64,000 nucleotides of DNA from an uncultured Gammaproteobacteria bacterium. GTDB lineage: Bacteria > Pseudomonadota > Gammaproteobacteria > Pseudomonadales > Pseudohongiellaceae. Positions 48,974 to 57,862 of this stretch are shown piece by piece (the stretch's first letter is position 1; every line of letters begins with the position of its first letter). The DNA is taken from contig CAILUG010000050.1 of NCBI GenBank assembly GCA_903837345.1, forward strand, positions 16,451 to 80,450, given 5' to 3'. The notes below the pieces were generated by a model, which was given only the letters and a program-made list of their open reading frames with translations, was not told the origin of the DNA and did no database searches. The translations under genes and the position numbers were made by a program.

Positions 48974-49933
48974 ATGGCCCATCATTCCGTTATTGCCCAG
49001 CTTAAACAATGGATGTCACAGCAGATCATCGGTCAGGAGAAACTGGTCGACCGCTTGCTGATAGCGCTTTTGGCTGACGGCCATTTGTTGGTGGAAGGCG
49101 CTCCCGGCCTTGCCAAGACCAAGGCCATCAAGAATCTGTCGGAAGGAGTGGAAGGCGATTTCCACCGTATCCAGTTCACCCCTGACCTGTTGCCCAGCGA
49201 CATCACCGGCACCGAGATATACCGGCCGGAAGACGGCAGCTTCCGCTTCCAGCAGGGCCCCATTTTCCACAATCTGGTGCTGGCCGACGAGATCAACCGC
49301 GCACCTGCAAAAGTGCAGTCGGCGTTGCTGGAAGCAATGGCAGAGCACCAGGTGTCCGTAGGTCGCCAGACCTTCAAACTGCCGGACCTGTTTCTGGTAA
49401 TGGCCACGCAGAACCCGATCGAACAGGAAGGCACCTACCCGCTGCCGGAGGCCCAGCTCGATCGCTTCCTCATGCATGTCACTGTTGACTATCCGACCCT
49501 CGATTCCGAACGCAAGATCCTGCACCTGGTGCGCAACGAAGCGCGCAACATCGAAACACCGCCACCAGAACGGGTATCACAGCAAACGCTGTTTGCCGCC
49601 CGTCAGGAAGTGTTGAACATCCACATGGCGGAAGCAGTGGAGGAATACATCCTGCAGCTGGTGATGGCAACCCGTAACCCCGGGCAATACAGCAAGCAAC
49701 TGGCCACCTGGATCGACTACGGTGCCAGTCCGCGCGGCACCATCGCGCTGGATCTGTGCGCACGTGCGCATGCGTGGCTCAAGGGCAAGGACTTTGTCAG
49801 CCCCGAGGACGTGCATGAAGTTTTCCACGATGTACTGCGCCACCGCGTGCTGCTCAGCTTTGAGGCCGAAGCCGCCGGTATCGATGCAGACAAGGTACTG
49901 AACACCGTACTGGAACTGGTGCCCACAGCCTAA
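48974..49933 (+). CDS. MoxR-family AAA+ ATPase
   Basis: MoxR ATPases are chaperone-like AAA+ proteins that mature partner complexes, typically with VWA proteins. The ATG at 48974 gives 319 residues. Walker A is EGAPGLAKTK, Walker B is LADEINRAPAKVQ, and sensor 1 lies in VMATQNPIEQEGTYPLPEAQLDRF. It is the first of six genes in tight order (moxR, DUF58, DUF4381, batA, batB, batD). This is the Bat (aerotolerance-type) cluster known from many bacteria, with an envelope-linked but poorly defined role. Confidence 0.93.
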   Translation: MAHHSVIAQLKQWMSQQIIGQEKLVDRLLIALLADGHLLVEGAPGLAKTKAIKNLSEGVEGDFHRIQFTPDLLPSDITGTEIYRPEDGSFRFQQGPIFHNLVLADEINRAPAKVQSALLEAMAEHQVSVGRQTFKLPDLFLVMATQNPIEQEGTYPLPEAQLDRFLMHVTVDYPTLDSERKILHLVRNEARNIETPPPERVSQQTLFAARQEVLNIHMAEAVEEYILQLVMATRNPGQYSKQLATWIDYGASPRGTIALDLCARAHAWLKGKDFVSPEDVHEVFHDVLRHRVLLSFEAEAAGIDADKVLNTVLELVPTA

Positions 49934-49961
49934 GCCAGTTCGCTGGAACCGGAACGCTCCC

Positions 49962-50924
49962 ATGTCGCGCAAACGCCAGCTCAATGCAGAACAGGACAAA
50001 TACCGTTGCCGCGGTGCCTTCCTGAACCTGCAGCAATTGCTCGACCAGCGCCATGTGGCGCGCAATCTTGAACTCGGCTACCACTCGCGCACCCGCCTCG
50101 GCATGTCGGGCTCGCACATATCGAAAATCAAGGGACGAGGTGTCGACTTCGAAGAACATCGCGCCTACCAGAGCGGCGATGACATCCGCACCATCGACTG
50201 GCGCGTCACTGCGCGCATTGGCCGTCCTTTCATCAAGGTGTTCCGTGAAGAGCGTGAGCGCCCGGTCATCATCGGTGTGGACCAGAGTCCCAATCTCTAT
50301 TTCGGTTCACAAGTCGCTTTCAAATCCGTGGTGGCCGCAGAAGCCGCTGCGATTTTGTGCTGGACCACGGTCGATAACGGTGATCGTGTCGGCGGTGTCG
50401 TGTTCGGCGAGCAACAACAGGAACTGGTGAAACCGCGTCGCAGCAAACGTTCAGCCTTGCGTTTCCTCAATACACTGGCGAACTACAACCAGGAGCTGGT
50501 GCAACATCACAGCGGTGTTGCCAGACACAGCGGTTACCTGAAGAAGGCACTGGAACAGATGTGCCGCATCACCAAGCCCGGCTCCAATGTCTACCTGATT
50601 TCCGATTTCAATGATTACACCAGCGAATGCCAGCAATATATCCAGCAGTTGGCCATGCACAACAGCATGACCTGCCTGCTGGTATACGACACACTGGAAG
50701 AACACCTGCCGCGGCCCGGCCAATACAGCATCACTGATGGCGAGAACCGCAGCGTGATCGACACGCATATACGCGCAGTGCGCGACCAGTACGAACGCGG
50801 CTTTGCCAACCGCATGCGTGAATTGACCGACGCTTTCACCAGCATGCAGGTGAAGCTGTTGACCATACGCACCAACCAAATCGTCATGGAGCAATTGGAA
50901 ACGTGGAAGCTAAAGACCCACTAG
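49962..50924 (+). CDS. DUF58 domain protein of the MoxR/Bat operon
   Basis: A 320-residue cytoplasmic DUF58 protein with a degenerate VWA-like fold. The core signature is GRGVDFEEHRAYQSGDDIRTIDWR at about 62-85 (shown in two parts: GRGVDFEEHRAYQSGDD and IRTIDWR), followed by VIIGVDQSPNLYFG. The role is unknown beyond its constant partnership with MoxR. It starts 28 bases after moxR and overlaps the next gene by 22 bases. Confidence 0.9.
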   Translation: MSRKRQLNAEQDKYRCRGAFLNLQQLLDQRHVARNLELGYHSRTRLGMSGSHISKIKGRGVDFEEHRAYQSGDDIRTIDWRVTARIGRPFIKVFREERERPVIIGVDQSPNLYFGSQVAFKSVVAAEAAAILCWTTVDNGDRVGGVVFGEQQQELVKPRRSKRSALRFLNTLANYNQELVQHHSGVARHSGYLKKALEQMCRITKPGSNVYLISDFNDYTSECQQYIQQLAMHNSMTCLLVYDTLEEHLPRPGQYSITDGENRSVIDTHIRAVRDQYERGFANRMRELTDAFTSMQVKLLTIRTNQIVMEQLETWKLKTH

Positions 50925-51451
50925 CCGATCTGGCTGACATCCATCTGCCCGTCGCGGTTTCTGCCTGGCCGCCGGCGCCGCTGTGGTGGCTGTTGGCTGC
51001 GCTGGCGCTGGCAGCCATTGCCGCTGCGGCGTACATGTTCTACCACCGCTGGCTGCTCCGGAAAAAAATGCAGGTGGCTCTCGATGAAATCACCCGCGCC
51101 CACCGGCACTTCCAGGCGGCCCAGCATGAAGTGGCAGCGCAAGCATCACTGGCGTTGCTGCACACCTGCAACAGTGTTTTGAAACGGGTGGCACTGGTGC
51201 ATTACCCTGAAACCGAAGTTGCCGGCTTGTATGGCCGCCATTGGCTGGCCTTTCTGGACGCAAGTGGCAGCACCGATGCCTTCAGCACCGGCCCGGCACA
51301 GGTGCTGGCTGACGGCAGTTATCGCCGCAGCTTCCAGGCGGATGCAGCAACCGCCAACGCACTGGTCAGCACGGCAAGTGCATGGATCAGCAAACAGTAT
51401 GTCAGCAAACGCCACCAATCCAGTGTCCCTGAGCCGGCGGTCACTCCATGA
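50903..51451 (+). CDS. DUF4381 single-pass membrane protein
   Basis: A 182-residue protein from a GTG start inside the DUF58 gene. It has the DUF4381 opening DLADIHLPVAVSAWPPAPLWW, one transmembrane helix (about 30-48, LLAALALAAIAAAAYMFYH) and a cytoplasmic helical domain with a YGRHWLAFLD motif. It ends in a 4-base overlap with batA. In Bat operons this small protein lies between DUF58 and the first VWA protein; its function is not known. Confidence 0.87.
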   Translation: MEAKDPLADLADIHLPVAVSAWPPAPLWWLLAALALAAIAAAAYMFYHRWLLRKKMQVALDEITRAHRHFQAAQHEVAAQASLALLHTCNSVLKRVALVHYPETEVAGLYGRHWLAFLDASGSTDAFSTGPAQVLADGSYRRSFQADAATANALVSTASAWISKQYVSKRHQSSVPEPAVTP

Positions 51452-52491
51452 TCGAGTTTGTCTGGCCATGGGTGTTTCTGGCAGTGCCGTTGCCACTGAT
51501 CCTGCGGTTGCTGATACCACGTGCAGGCATTCGCGATGCAGCCTTGTTCGTGCCGTTTTTCCAGACACTCACACGCCTGGATGCCAGAGCCAGTCAACGC
51601 AGTTCCCGCTCGTGGCTGCTGGCCCTGCTCGCCATCGTGTGCTGGCTGCTGCTGGTGGCCGCAGCAGCACGTCCGCAATGGGTGGGTGAGCCCGTGCAAT
51701 TGCCTGCCAACGGTCGCGACCTGATGCTGATAGTGGATGTCTCGGGCTCGATGGAGGCGCAGGACATGCAGGTGGCCGGCCAGAGTGCCAACCGCTTGCA
51801 GGTGGTGAAGTCTGTCATCGGCGATTTCGTCAAGCGTCGTACCGGTGACCGTCTCGGGTTGATCCTGTTTGCTGCACGCGCCTACACACAGGCACCCCTT
51901 ACCTTTGATCGCGCCACTGTCGAGAAATTGTTGTATGAAGCCGAGATCGGCATCATCGAAGAAAATGCCACTGCCATCGGCGACGGCATCGGCCTCGGCG
52001 TGAAGCATCTGCAGAAACGTCCGCGCACCAGCCGCGTCATCATCATGCTGACCGATGGAGTCAACAATGCCGGCTCGATCACGCCGCAACAGGCCGGCGA
52101 TCTGGCGCGTGACGAAGGTGTCAAGATCTACACCATCGGCATCGGTGCCGATGCTGCATCCTCCAATTCACTGTTTGGTCCGCGCACCATCAACCCGTCT
52201 GCCGACCTTGATGAAGCAACCCTCACCAGCATTGCCGAAAACACCGGCGGCAAATTTTTCCGCGCACGCGACCAGCGTGAACTCGAACGCATTTACGGCA
52301 TACTCGACCAGCTGGAACCGGTGGAACAGGAAGCAGAAACCTTCCGCCCGACCCTGTCACTGTTTTATCTGCCGCTGGGCGCAGCAATCGCGCTGAGTCT
52401 GCTGATCGCCTTCTGGCGCATGCCCTGGTATGCAGTGTTGGGACGTGAGAAGTCCCTGTCGGATGCGGCAGTCGAAGGAGCGCAGACATGA
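51448..52491 (+). CDS. batA: BatA-type VWA domain membrane protein
   Basis: A 347-residue inner-membrane protein. Two N-terminal helices (about 5-20 and 52-72) are followed by a periplasmic von Willebrand A domain with an intact MIDAS motif, DVSGSMEAQD, at about 96-105, and the later TDGVNNAG. A C-terminal helix (LSLFYLPLGAAIALSLLIAF) returns to the membrane. It shares 4-base overlaps with the genes on both sides, so translation is coupled. Confidence 0.92.
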   Translation: MIEFVWPWVFLAVPLPLILRLLIPRAGIRDAALFVPFFQTLTRLDARASQRSSRSWLLALLAIVCWLLLVAAAARPQWVGEPVQLPANGRDLMLIVDVSGSMEAQDMQVAGQSANRLQVVKSVIGDFVKRRTGDRLGLILFAARAYTQAPLTFDRATVEKLLYEAEIGIIEENATAIGDGIGLGVKHLQKRPRTSRVIIMLTDGVNNAGSITPQQAGDLARDEGVKIYTIGIGADAASSNSLFGPRTINPSADLDEATLTSIAENTGGKFFRARDQRELERIYGILDQLEPVEQEAETFRPTLSLFYLPLGAAIALSLLIAFWRMPWYAVLGREKSLSDAAVEGAQT

Positions 52492-54314
52492 ACCTGCTGC
52501 CTGCCGATTTCATCGAAAATTTCCATTTCCTGCGACCGCTGTGTCTCTATGCGCTGATCCCGGCATTGGTGATCGTGATGATGCTGCGACTGTCGCAAAC
52601 CAACCAGAACAGCTGGGCGCGGGCAATTGATTCCATGCTGTTGCCTTATCTGCTCGACAAGCAAGGCGGATCGAAGCAAAGCCTGCCGCTTTATGGACTC
52701 TTGCTGGTGTGGACGCTGTCAGTGCTGGCACTGGCAGGCCCGGTGTGGCAGAAAGCCCCGGTGCCGGTGCAGACCCGCGAAGATGCGGTAGTCATCATCC
52801 TGGACCTGTCGTTGTCGATGTATGCCACCGATCTGGCGCCCAACCGCGCAGTACGCGCCCAGCGCAAAATCATGGACATCCTGCAATACCGCAAGCACGA
52901 AGGCCAGACCGGACTGGTGGTCTATGCCGGAGATGCCCATTCGGTGACACCGATGACCGATGATGTGGAAACCATCAGCAACCTGGTGCCCTCGCTGCAA
53001 CCTTCCATCATGCCGGTAGCCGGCAGCGATCCGGCTGCAGGCGTCAGACTGGCGCAGGAACTGCTTGCCAACAGTTTGTTGCCGCACGGACGTTTGTTGC
53101 TGTTGACGGATGGCATCATCAACAGCGACATCGAGAGCATCAGCAAATTGCTGGCCGGTACCGGTGACACCTTGTCAGTGATCGGTTTCGGCACCGATGC
53201 CGGCGCACCGGTGCCGATGGGTCAAACCGGCTATTTGCGCGATGACAGCAATGCAATTGTGATAGCCCGCCTTGAACGCACTCCACTGCAGCAACTGGCA
53301 GCCACCACCGGTGGCAAATACATGGATGCCCAGCTGACCGATGCCGATGTCAGCACGCTGCTGGCCCAGGACGTGTTCAAGGAAAATGAAAACCTCAAGG
53401 CTGTGGAAGACCGCAAGTTCGATGCCTGGAAAGAAACCGGTCCGTGGATCCTGCTGCTGGTATTGCCGCTGGCAGCACTGGCGTTCCGGCGTGGCTGGCT
53501 GCTGGTGCTGTTGCTGGGCGTAATGACATTGAACCCGCCCAAAACCTATGCCTGGGAGTGGCATGACATGTGGGAACGCAAGGACCAGCAAGGCAGCAAG
53601 GCCTTTGCCACTGGCGATTTTGCGAGTGCAGCTGCCCGCTTCAAGGATCCTTCATGGCGGGCGGCTGCCGAATATCGCAGCCAGGATTTCCAGGCTGCAG
53701 CCACTGATCTGTCAAAACTCAATGACCCGGAATCCAGCTACAACCGCGGCAATGCGCTGGCACATCTGGCGCAATATGAAGCTGCCATCGAAGCCTACAA
53801 ACAAACGCTGGCGCAGGTACCTGATCATCAGGATGCCCGACACAACATGGAAATCGTCGAGAAGCTGCTGAAAAAACAGCAAGAAGAGCAGGAGAAACAG
53901 AAAGACCAGCAGAAAGGCGATGATCAGCAGCAGAAACAGGACAAACAGAACCAGGATCAGCAGGACAAGGACAAGCAGAAACAGGACAAGCAAGACCAGC
54001 AGAATCAGCAGAACCAGCAAAACCAGGACAAACAGAAGCAGGACAAGGACAAGCAGAAACAGGACAAGGATCAGCAACAGCAAGACCAGGACAAACAGGA
54101 CAAGAACGACAAGAAAGACCAGAACGAAGAGAAGCAGTCATCCAAGAGCCAGAAACCGGATGAAAAGGAACAGGCCATGCAGCAATGGCTGATGCGCATT
54201 CCTGACGACCCGGGTGAGCTCTTGCGCAACAAGTTCCGCTACCAGTCCCAGAAGCAGCAGTTCCAGCAGTCACAGAATCCCGGCCAACAAACCGCGAAGA
54301 AACAATCATGGTAA
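52488..54314 (+). CDS. batB: BatB-type VWA protein with TPR and Lys/Gln/Asp-rich tail
   Basis: A 608-residue fusion of a BatB-like VWA domain with a BatC-like TPR part. Membrane helices flank the VWA domain, whose MIDAS is DLSLSMYATD at about 104-113. After another helix (about 325-355), TPR-like repeats follow (SSYNRGNALAHLAQYEAAIEAY at about 420). Residues about 462-545 are almost only Lys, Gln, Asp, Glu and Asn, and the protein ends with a QQFQQSQNPGQQ segment. The low-complexity part is encoded by imperfect DNA repeats and is likely length-variable. Confidence 0.9.
   Translation: MNLLPADFIENFHFLRPLCLYALIPALVIVMMLRLSQTNQNSWARAIDSMLLPYLLDKQGGSKQSLPLYGLLLVWTLSVLALAGPVWQKAPVPVQTREDAVVIILDLSLSMYATDLAPNRAVRAQRKIMDILQYRKHEGQTGLVVYAGDAHSVTPMTDDVETISNLVPSLQPSIMPVAGSDPAAGVRLAQELLANSLLPHGRLLLLTDGIINSDIESISKLLAGTGDTLSVIGFGTDAGAPVPMGQTGYLRDDSNAIVIARLERTPLQQLAATTGGKYMDAQLTDADVSTLLAQDVFKENENLKAVEDRKFDAWKETGPWILLLVLPLAALAFRRGWLLVLLLGVMTLNPPKTYAWEWHDMWERKDQQGSKAFATGDFASAAARFKDPSWRAAAEYRSQDFQAAATDLSKLNDPESSYNRGNALAHLAQYEAAIEAYKQTLAQVPDHQDARHNMEIVEKLLKKQQEEQEKQKDQQKGDDQQQKQDKQNQDQQDKDKQKQDKQDQQNQQNQQNQDKQKQDKDKQKQDKDQQQQDQDKQDKNDKKDQNEEKQSSKSQKPDEKEQAMQQWLMRIPDDPGELLRNKFRYQSQKQQFQQSQNPGQQTAKKQSW
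53961..54068 (+). repeat. 30-base direct repeat in the batB low-complexity region
   Basis: The same 30 bases occur at 53961-53990 and 54039-54068, exactly 78 bases (26 codons) apart, so recombination between them would delete or add 26 residues in frame. Shorter CAGGACAA and AACCAGCA units fill the flanks. Confidence 0.85.
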
Positions 54315-56083
54315 AGCACCTTCTTGCCCCCCTGTTACTGAGTCTGCTGACTGCACTGTCACCCCTGTGTGCTGCGCAGCAGACCCAGCCCTTGCAGGCA
54401 TTCGTCGACCGCACCAACATCACCATCAATGACGTGATCACCTTGACCTTGCGGCTGGATGTCAGCATGGGCAACAACCGCCCTGCGCTGACCGGTCTCA
54501 ACCAGAGTTTCGAACAGGTGGGCGGACTCAGCTCGCGCAGCACGTACACCAACACCAACGGCAACATCCAGGCCTGGACCGAATACAGCCTGATGCTGCG
54601 GCCACTGACCACCGGCACCCTGACCATTCCTGCCTTTCGTGTCGGCAGCCAGACCACCAATCCCATCCAGATCAAGGTCACCGATGCCGCTTCAAATACC
54701 AATGGTGCCAACGACGAAATCTTCCTGCGCACTACCATCAGCAAGACCGAAAGTTATGTGCAGCAACAACTGATCTTCACGATTCGCATCTACTACTCGA
54801 TCGGTTTCGACCAGGGTGCGCAGCTGAGTGCGCCACAAGTGGAAAATGCGGTGGTGCAGCAGCTCGGCACCGACAACAATTTCCAGGAAGTGGTGAAAGG
54901 CATCAGTTACCAGGTCACCGAGCGACGTTTTGTGATGTTCCCGCAGAAAAGCGGCGAATTCAGGATTCCGCCGGTGTTGTTCAATGCCACGATAGGACGC
55001 CGCGGCGGCCTCAACTTTTTCTCGCAACGCGCACCCGTGCGTGAAATCAATCTCACCGGCGACAGCCATATTGTCAATGTCAAACCGCAGCCGGACACGT
55101 TTGACGGGCTCACCTGGCTGCCGGCATCCAGTCTCAAGCTGGAAGAAAACTGGAGCGGAGATCTTGCCAAGGTGCATGTGGGTGAAGCCGTTACCCGCAA
55201 CTTCACCATCACTGCCACCGGCCTGAGCAGCTCGCTGTTGCCCGCCATCGTCTACAAGGATATTCCGGGGCTGCGTTTCTATCCTGATCAACCCGTACGC
55301 GGCGACAACTCCAACGCTGACGGTGTGACCGGCAAGCGCACGGATGGTACTGCCATCGTTGCATCACAGCCTGGCGATTTCCTGCTGCCGGAAGTGAAGC
55401 TGCCCTGGTGGAATACCACAACCGACCGCATGGAGTATGCGACGCTGCCTGCCAAAACCATCAGGGTACTGCCGGCACTCAACGCGCCGGATGCCAATGG
55501 CGTCAGTCCCGGTTCGATCGCACCGACTGCTGCTGGTACTTCCGCATTCAACTCCTCTGCCGAGCCTGGCGGGCGCGGCAGCAATCCGCTGTGGATCAGC
55601 ACCACGGTGCTGTTTGCGGTATTGTGGGCATTCACGGCATTGTTGTACTTGCGCAGTCGCCAGCAACTGGCCTATGCCGAAACCACTGGTTCTGCCCCGG
55701 TGTTGGCGCGCATGCCTGACTCCGTTGCCGACTCCAGGACCAGGGCGGCTGCAACACCGAATGCAGGCGTCACACTGCGCGTGCTGAAAACAGCTTGCGA
55801 ACTTAACAATCTGGCCGACATCCGCAAGGCACTCTTGAAGTGGGGGCAAGGCAGCTTGCTCAACCCCGACTTGCTGACACTGGAACAGCTTGCCAGTGCC
55901 TGCAACGACGCCCGGCTGACCACGCAATTGCAGTTGCTGGATCAGGCGCTCTATGGTGTTGCTGGTGGAACCAATTTCGATGCCAAAGCACTGTATGAAC
56001 GCGTGGCGGCCCTGCACAAGCAAGGCATCAAGCCCACCGGCAGCGAAGACAAGTTCGCGCTACGGCCGCTGTACAAGAACTGA
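54308..56083 (+). CDS. batD: BatD-type (BatD_2/oxygen tolerance) membrane protein
   Basis: A 591-residue protein that ends the Bat operon. It has a signal peptide (1-22, ending LCAA), then repeated Ig-like beta domains; the first opens QAFVDRTNITINDVITLTL and contains SRSTYTNTNGNIQAWTEY. A transmembrane helix lies at about 432-452, and a cytoplasmic helical tail follows. BatD partners the VWA proteins in the periplasm by inference from the conserved operon. It starts 7 bases inside batB. Confidence 0.9.
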   Translation: MVKHLLAPLLLSLLTALSPLCAAQQTQPLQAFVDRTNITINDVITLTLRLDVSMGNNRPALTGLNQSFEQVGGLSSRSTYTNTNGNIQAWTEYSLMLRPLTTGTLTIPAFRVGSQTTNPIQIKVTDAASNTNGANDEIFLRTTISKTESYVQQQLIFTIRIYYSIGFDQGAQLSAPQVENAVVQQLGTDNNFQEVVKGISYQVTERRFVMFPQKSGEFRIPPVLFNATIGRRGGLNFFSQRAPVREINLTGDSHIVNVKPQPDTFDGLTWLPASSLKLEENWSGDLAKVHVGEAVTRNFTITATGLSSSLLPAIVYKDIPGLRFYPDQPVRGDNSNADGVTGKRTDGTAIVASQPGDFLLPEVKLPWWNTTTDRMEYATLPAKTIRVLPALNAPDANGVSPGSIAPTAAGTSAFNSSAEPGGRGSNPLWISTTVLFAVLWAFTALLYLRSRQQLAYAETTGSAPVLARMPDSVADSRTRAAATPNAGVTLRVLKTACELNNLADIRKALLKWGQGSLLNPDLLTLEQLASACNDARLTTQLQLLDQALYGVAGGTNFDAKALYERVAALHKQGIKPTGSEDKFALRPLYKN

Positions 56084-56125
56084 ATCAGTCAATGCACCTT
56101 GCGTGATTGCTGATGCCTGACCCGG

Positions 56126-56479
56126 TCAGCCCAGCAATTGCAAAATGTTGGTAATGACGCCAAACGCAGAACCCACTGCGGCGACGGCATCATTGGCCGT
56201 GTGCAAATTGCCGAGATCAGCGGCAAGCGCATCTGTGGCTGTCTCCAGTGACGGCAGCTTGTTGGCGTAATCCGCAGAGATGGCCGTCAACACTGCTTTG
56301 GTGGCAGCGATAATGGCCAGGCCCACTTTGTAGACCTGGTCATTCCACGCGATATGCTGATCCAGGGTAAGCGATTCGGGATCAACCAGCATCAGCGTAC
56401 TTCTGACATCCACCAGGTTTTGCAAGACCGCCTGGTGCTGCTTTATCTGGTCGTCGGCAAGTGCAACTGTGTTTGCCAT
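56126..56479 (-). CDS. Small helical protein of unknown function
   Basis: I do not recognise this 117-residue protein. The ATG at 56479 has GGGAG 8 bases upstream; a start seven codons earlier is less likely. It is predicted to be nearly all helical, rich in Ala, Leu and Asp, without Cys and without a signal peptide. The second half (VGLAIIAATKAVLTA; AAVGSAFGVITNILQLLG) is hydrophobic enough for amphipathic or membrane-associated helices. It lies 24 bases after the lipoprotein gene on the same strand, so the two are probably one operon and may act together. Confidence 0.7.
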   Translation of the reverse strand: MANTVALADDQIKQHQAVLQNLVDVRSTLMLVDPESLTLDQHIAWNDQVYKVGLAIIAATKAVLTAISADYANKLPSLETATDALAADLGNLHTANDAVAAVGSAFGVITNILQLLG

Positions 56480-56503
56480 GCTCTGCTCCCTCGGTTGCAA
56501 TCA

Positions 56504-57484
56504 CTATCCATTGGGTTTTGGTTTGTCAGCCTGCTTCAACTTGCCAACTGCAACTGTAAGCGTCTCCAGTTCCGCCAGCTGGGCCTTGAGTTCGCCAGCA
56601 TCCCCGACGCCGGCCAGAATTTTTTGCCAGACTACACTCATTTGTCTGGAAGCCTGACGCGCAGCCTGCAGCTCCTTCGATGACTCACCCGCTGCCCTGG
56701 TCTTGATGTAGGTGTTTCTGTTGCTGGCCCAGGTGGCGCCGATATCCTGTTTCCCAAACGGCTTCTCCACCTTGTCAGCATAGAAAATATTGTTCTGGTC
56801 AAGCATGGCACCGACAATCAGCGGTTCTGCCAGTGCGATGATCCGTTCCTGCAACTGGAATGCTTCGCCGATCACCTCGGCATCACGCCGCAACGCCGCC
56901 GCGACTTTGGCACCATGCACCTGATCTGCCACCAGCTTGCTGAGGCCGGACAGCGCTGCCTTCTCCTGGTTGCTGATCACCGGTTTGAGATCACCTGAAC
57001 CTTGTTTGAGCGCGGCATTCAACGAATTGACGCGATCTGACAGTGTCGACACCTCGGAAGCAGTGACATCCGACCGGGGATTGTCTGCCAGATTTTGCAA
57101 TGCTGAAAAATAGCTTTCTATCGCTGACAGCGAAGCATGCAGCGAGATGAACGATCGGGTGTTGGCTACCAATCCCGCATCGGATACTGCCAGCCGCTGC
57201 TTCAGTTCCGCCACTGTGGCCTCAGTAAGCGCAGCCGCCGGCAGCTTGCTTCTGATCATTGCATCACTGTCGGCATCGATCATCGCATCGGTCGCGACAT
57301 CAATGAGTGTTTCAACAGCCTTTGCATATTGAATGCCACTGGTGGCGATATCCTGGCCTTTTTGCACATTGAGACTGGCACATGCCGGGAGTATCACCAG
57401 CAATACGGCTGTAACTGCCAGTCGCTGGCGTGAAGCAGCCACAGTCCAGGCCTGCAACCATTGATCCATCGAGACATATTTCAT
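56504..57484 (-). CDS. Predicted lipoprotein, helical, unknown function
   Basis: I do not recognise a family. The 326 residues start after an AAAGG site. A long n-region (1-21) and hydrophobic stretch (LAVTAVLLVI) end in a lipobox LPAC with Cys 35; the following Ala-Ser suggests outer-membrane sorting. The rest is predicted as a long helical bundle (VATDAMIDADSDAMIRSK; EKAALSGLSKLVADQVHG) with no further Cys or obvious catalytic motif. It lies 68 bases after the emfourin-like gene, possibly in the same transcript as the protease. Confidence 0.72.
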   Translation of the reverse strand: MKYVSMDQWLQAWTVAASRQRLAVTAVLLVILPACASLNVQKGQDIATSGIQYAKAVETLIDVATDAMIDADSDAMIRSKLPAAALTEATVAELKQRLAVSDAGLVANTRSFISLHASLSAIESYFSALQNLADNPRSDVTASEVSTLSDRVNSLNAALKQGSGDLKPVISNQEKAALSGLSKLVADQVHGAKVAAALRRDAEVIGEAFQLQERIIALAEPLIVGAMLDQNNIFYADKVEKPFGKQDIGATWASNRNTYIKTRAAGESSKELQAARQASRQMSVVWQKILAGVGDAGELKAQLAELETLTVAVGKLKQADKPKPNG

Positions 57485-57552
57485 GGCAGGATTTCCTTTC
57501 TGTCATGGGCAAGCAGGTTTTCGGCGTACTTGCGTCGCCGGCCATACCTTGA

Positions 57553-57858
57553 TCAATTGTCCAATTCATCTTGCAAGCGTGCCTGCAAACTCCCGGGCAG
57601 CTCGCTCTCCTGCACTTCGATCTCGCGGCGCCCTTCACTGGTGTACAGGGTAAGCCAATAGCGGAAAAAATCCGCCCCGGCCTGCAAGGGGCGGACTGCA
57701 GTGACCGGAGCTGCGATCAGCGCCGTAACTGAATTCAGCTCCACAGCGGACAAGTCGCTGACATTGAGCAACACCCTGCTGCGAATGCGGGAGCCAGGCA
57801 AGCCAAAACCACCCACGCCCCCCAGCCGCTCGATTTCCAGATGATCTTCGGGTTTCAC
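57553..57858 (-). CDS. Emfourin-like protealysin inhibitor
   Basis: A 101-residue protein that fits the emfourin pattern: an N-terminal LEIERLGGVGGFGLPG segment, a central LNVSDLSAVELNSVTALI helix region, and a C-terminal EGRREIEVQESELPGSLQ. Emfourins are small cytoplasmic inhibitors of protealysin-like M4 proteases, encoded next to them. The start is GTG at 57858, 4 bases after the protease stop and 10 bases after AGGA; an upstream ATG at 57891 lies inside the protease gene. Context and pattern agree, though no alignment was run. Confidence 0.75.
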   Translation of the reverse strand: MKPEDHLEIERLGGVGGFGLPGSRIRSRVLLNVSDLSAVELNSVTALIAAPVTAVRPLQAGADFFRYWLTLYTSEGRREIEVQESELPGSLQARLQDELDN

Positions 57859-57862
57859 AGTA

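Noticed and set aside
53880..54130. Repetitive DNA that could suggest a CRISPR or satellite array
   Set aside because: The repeats are in frame within batB, irregular in spacing and encode a low-complexity protein segment.
56084..56125. Possible terminator between batD and the small helical gene
   Set aside because: The best pairing has several mismatches and no U-run follows on either strand.
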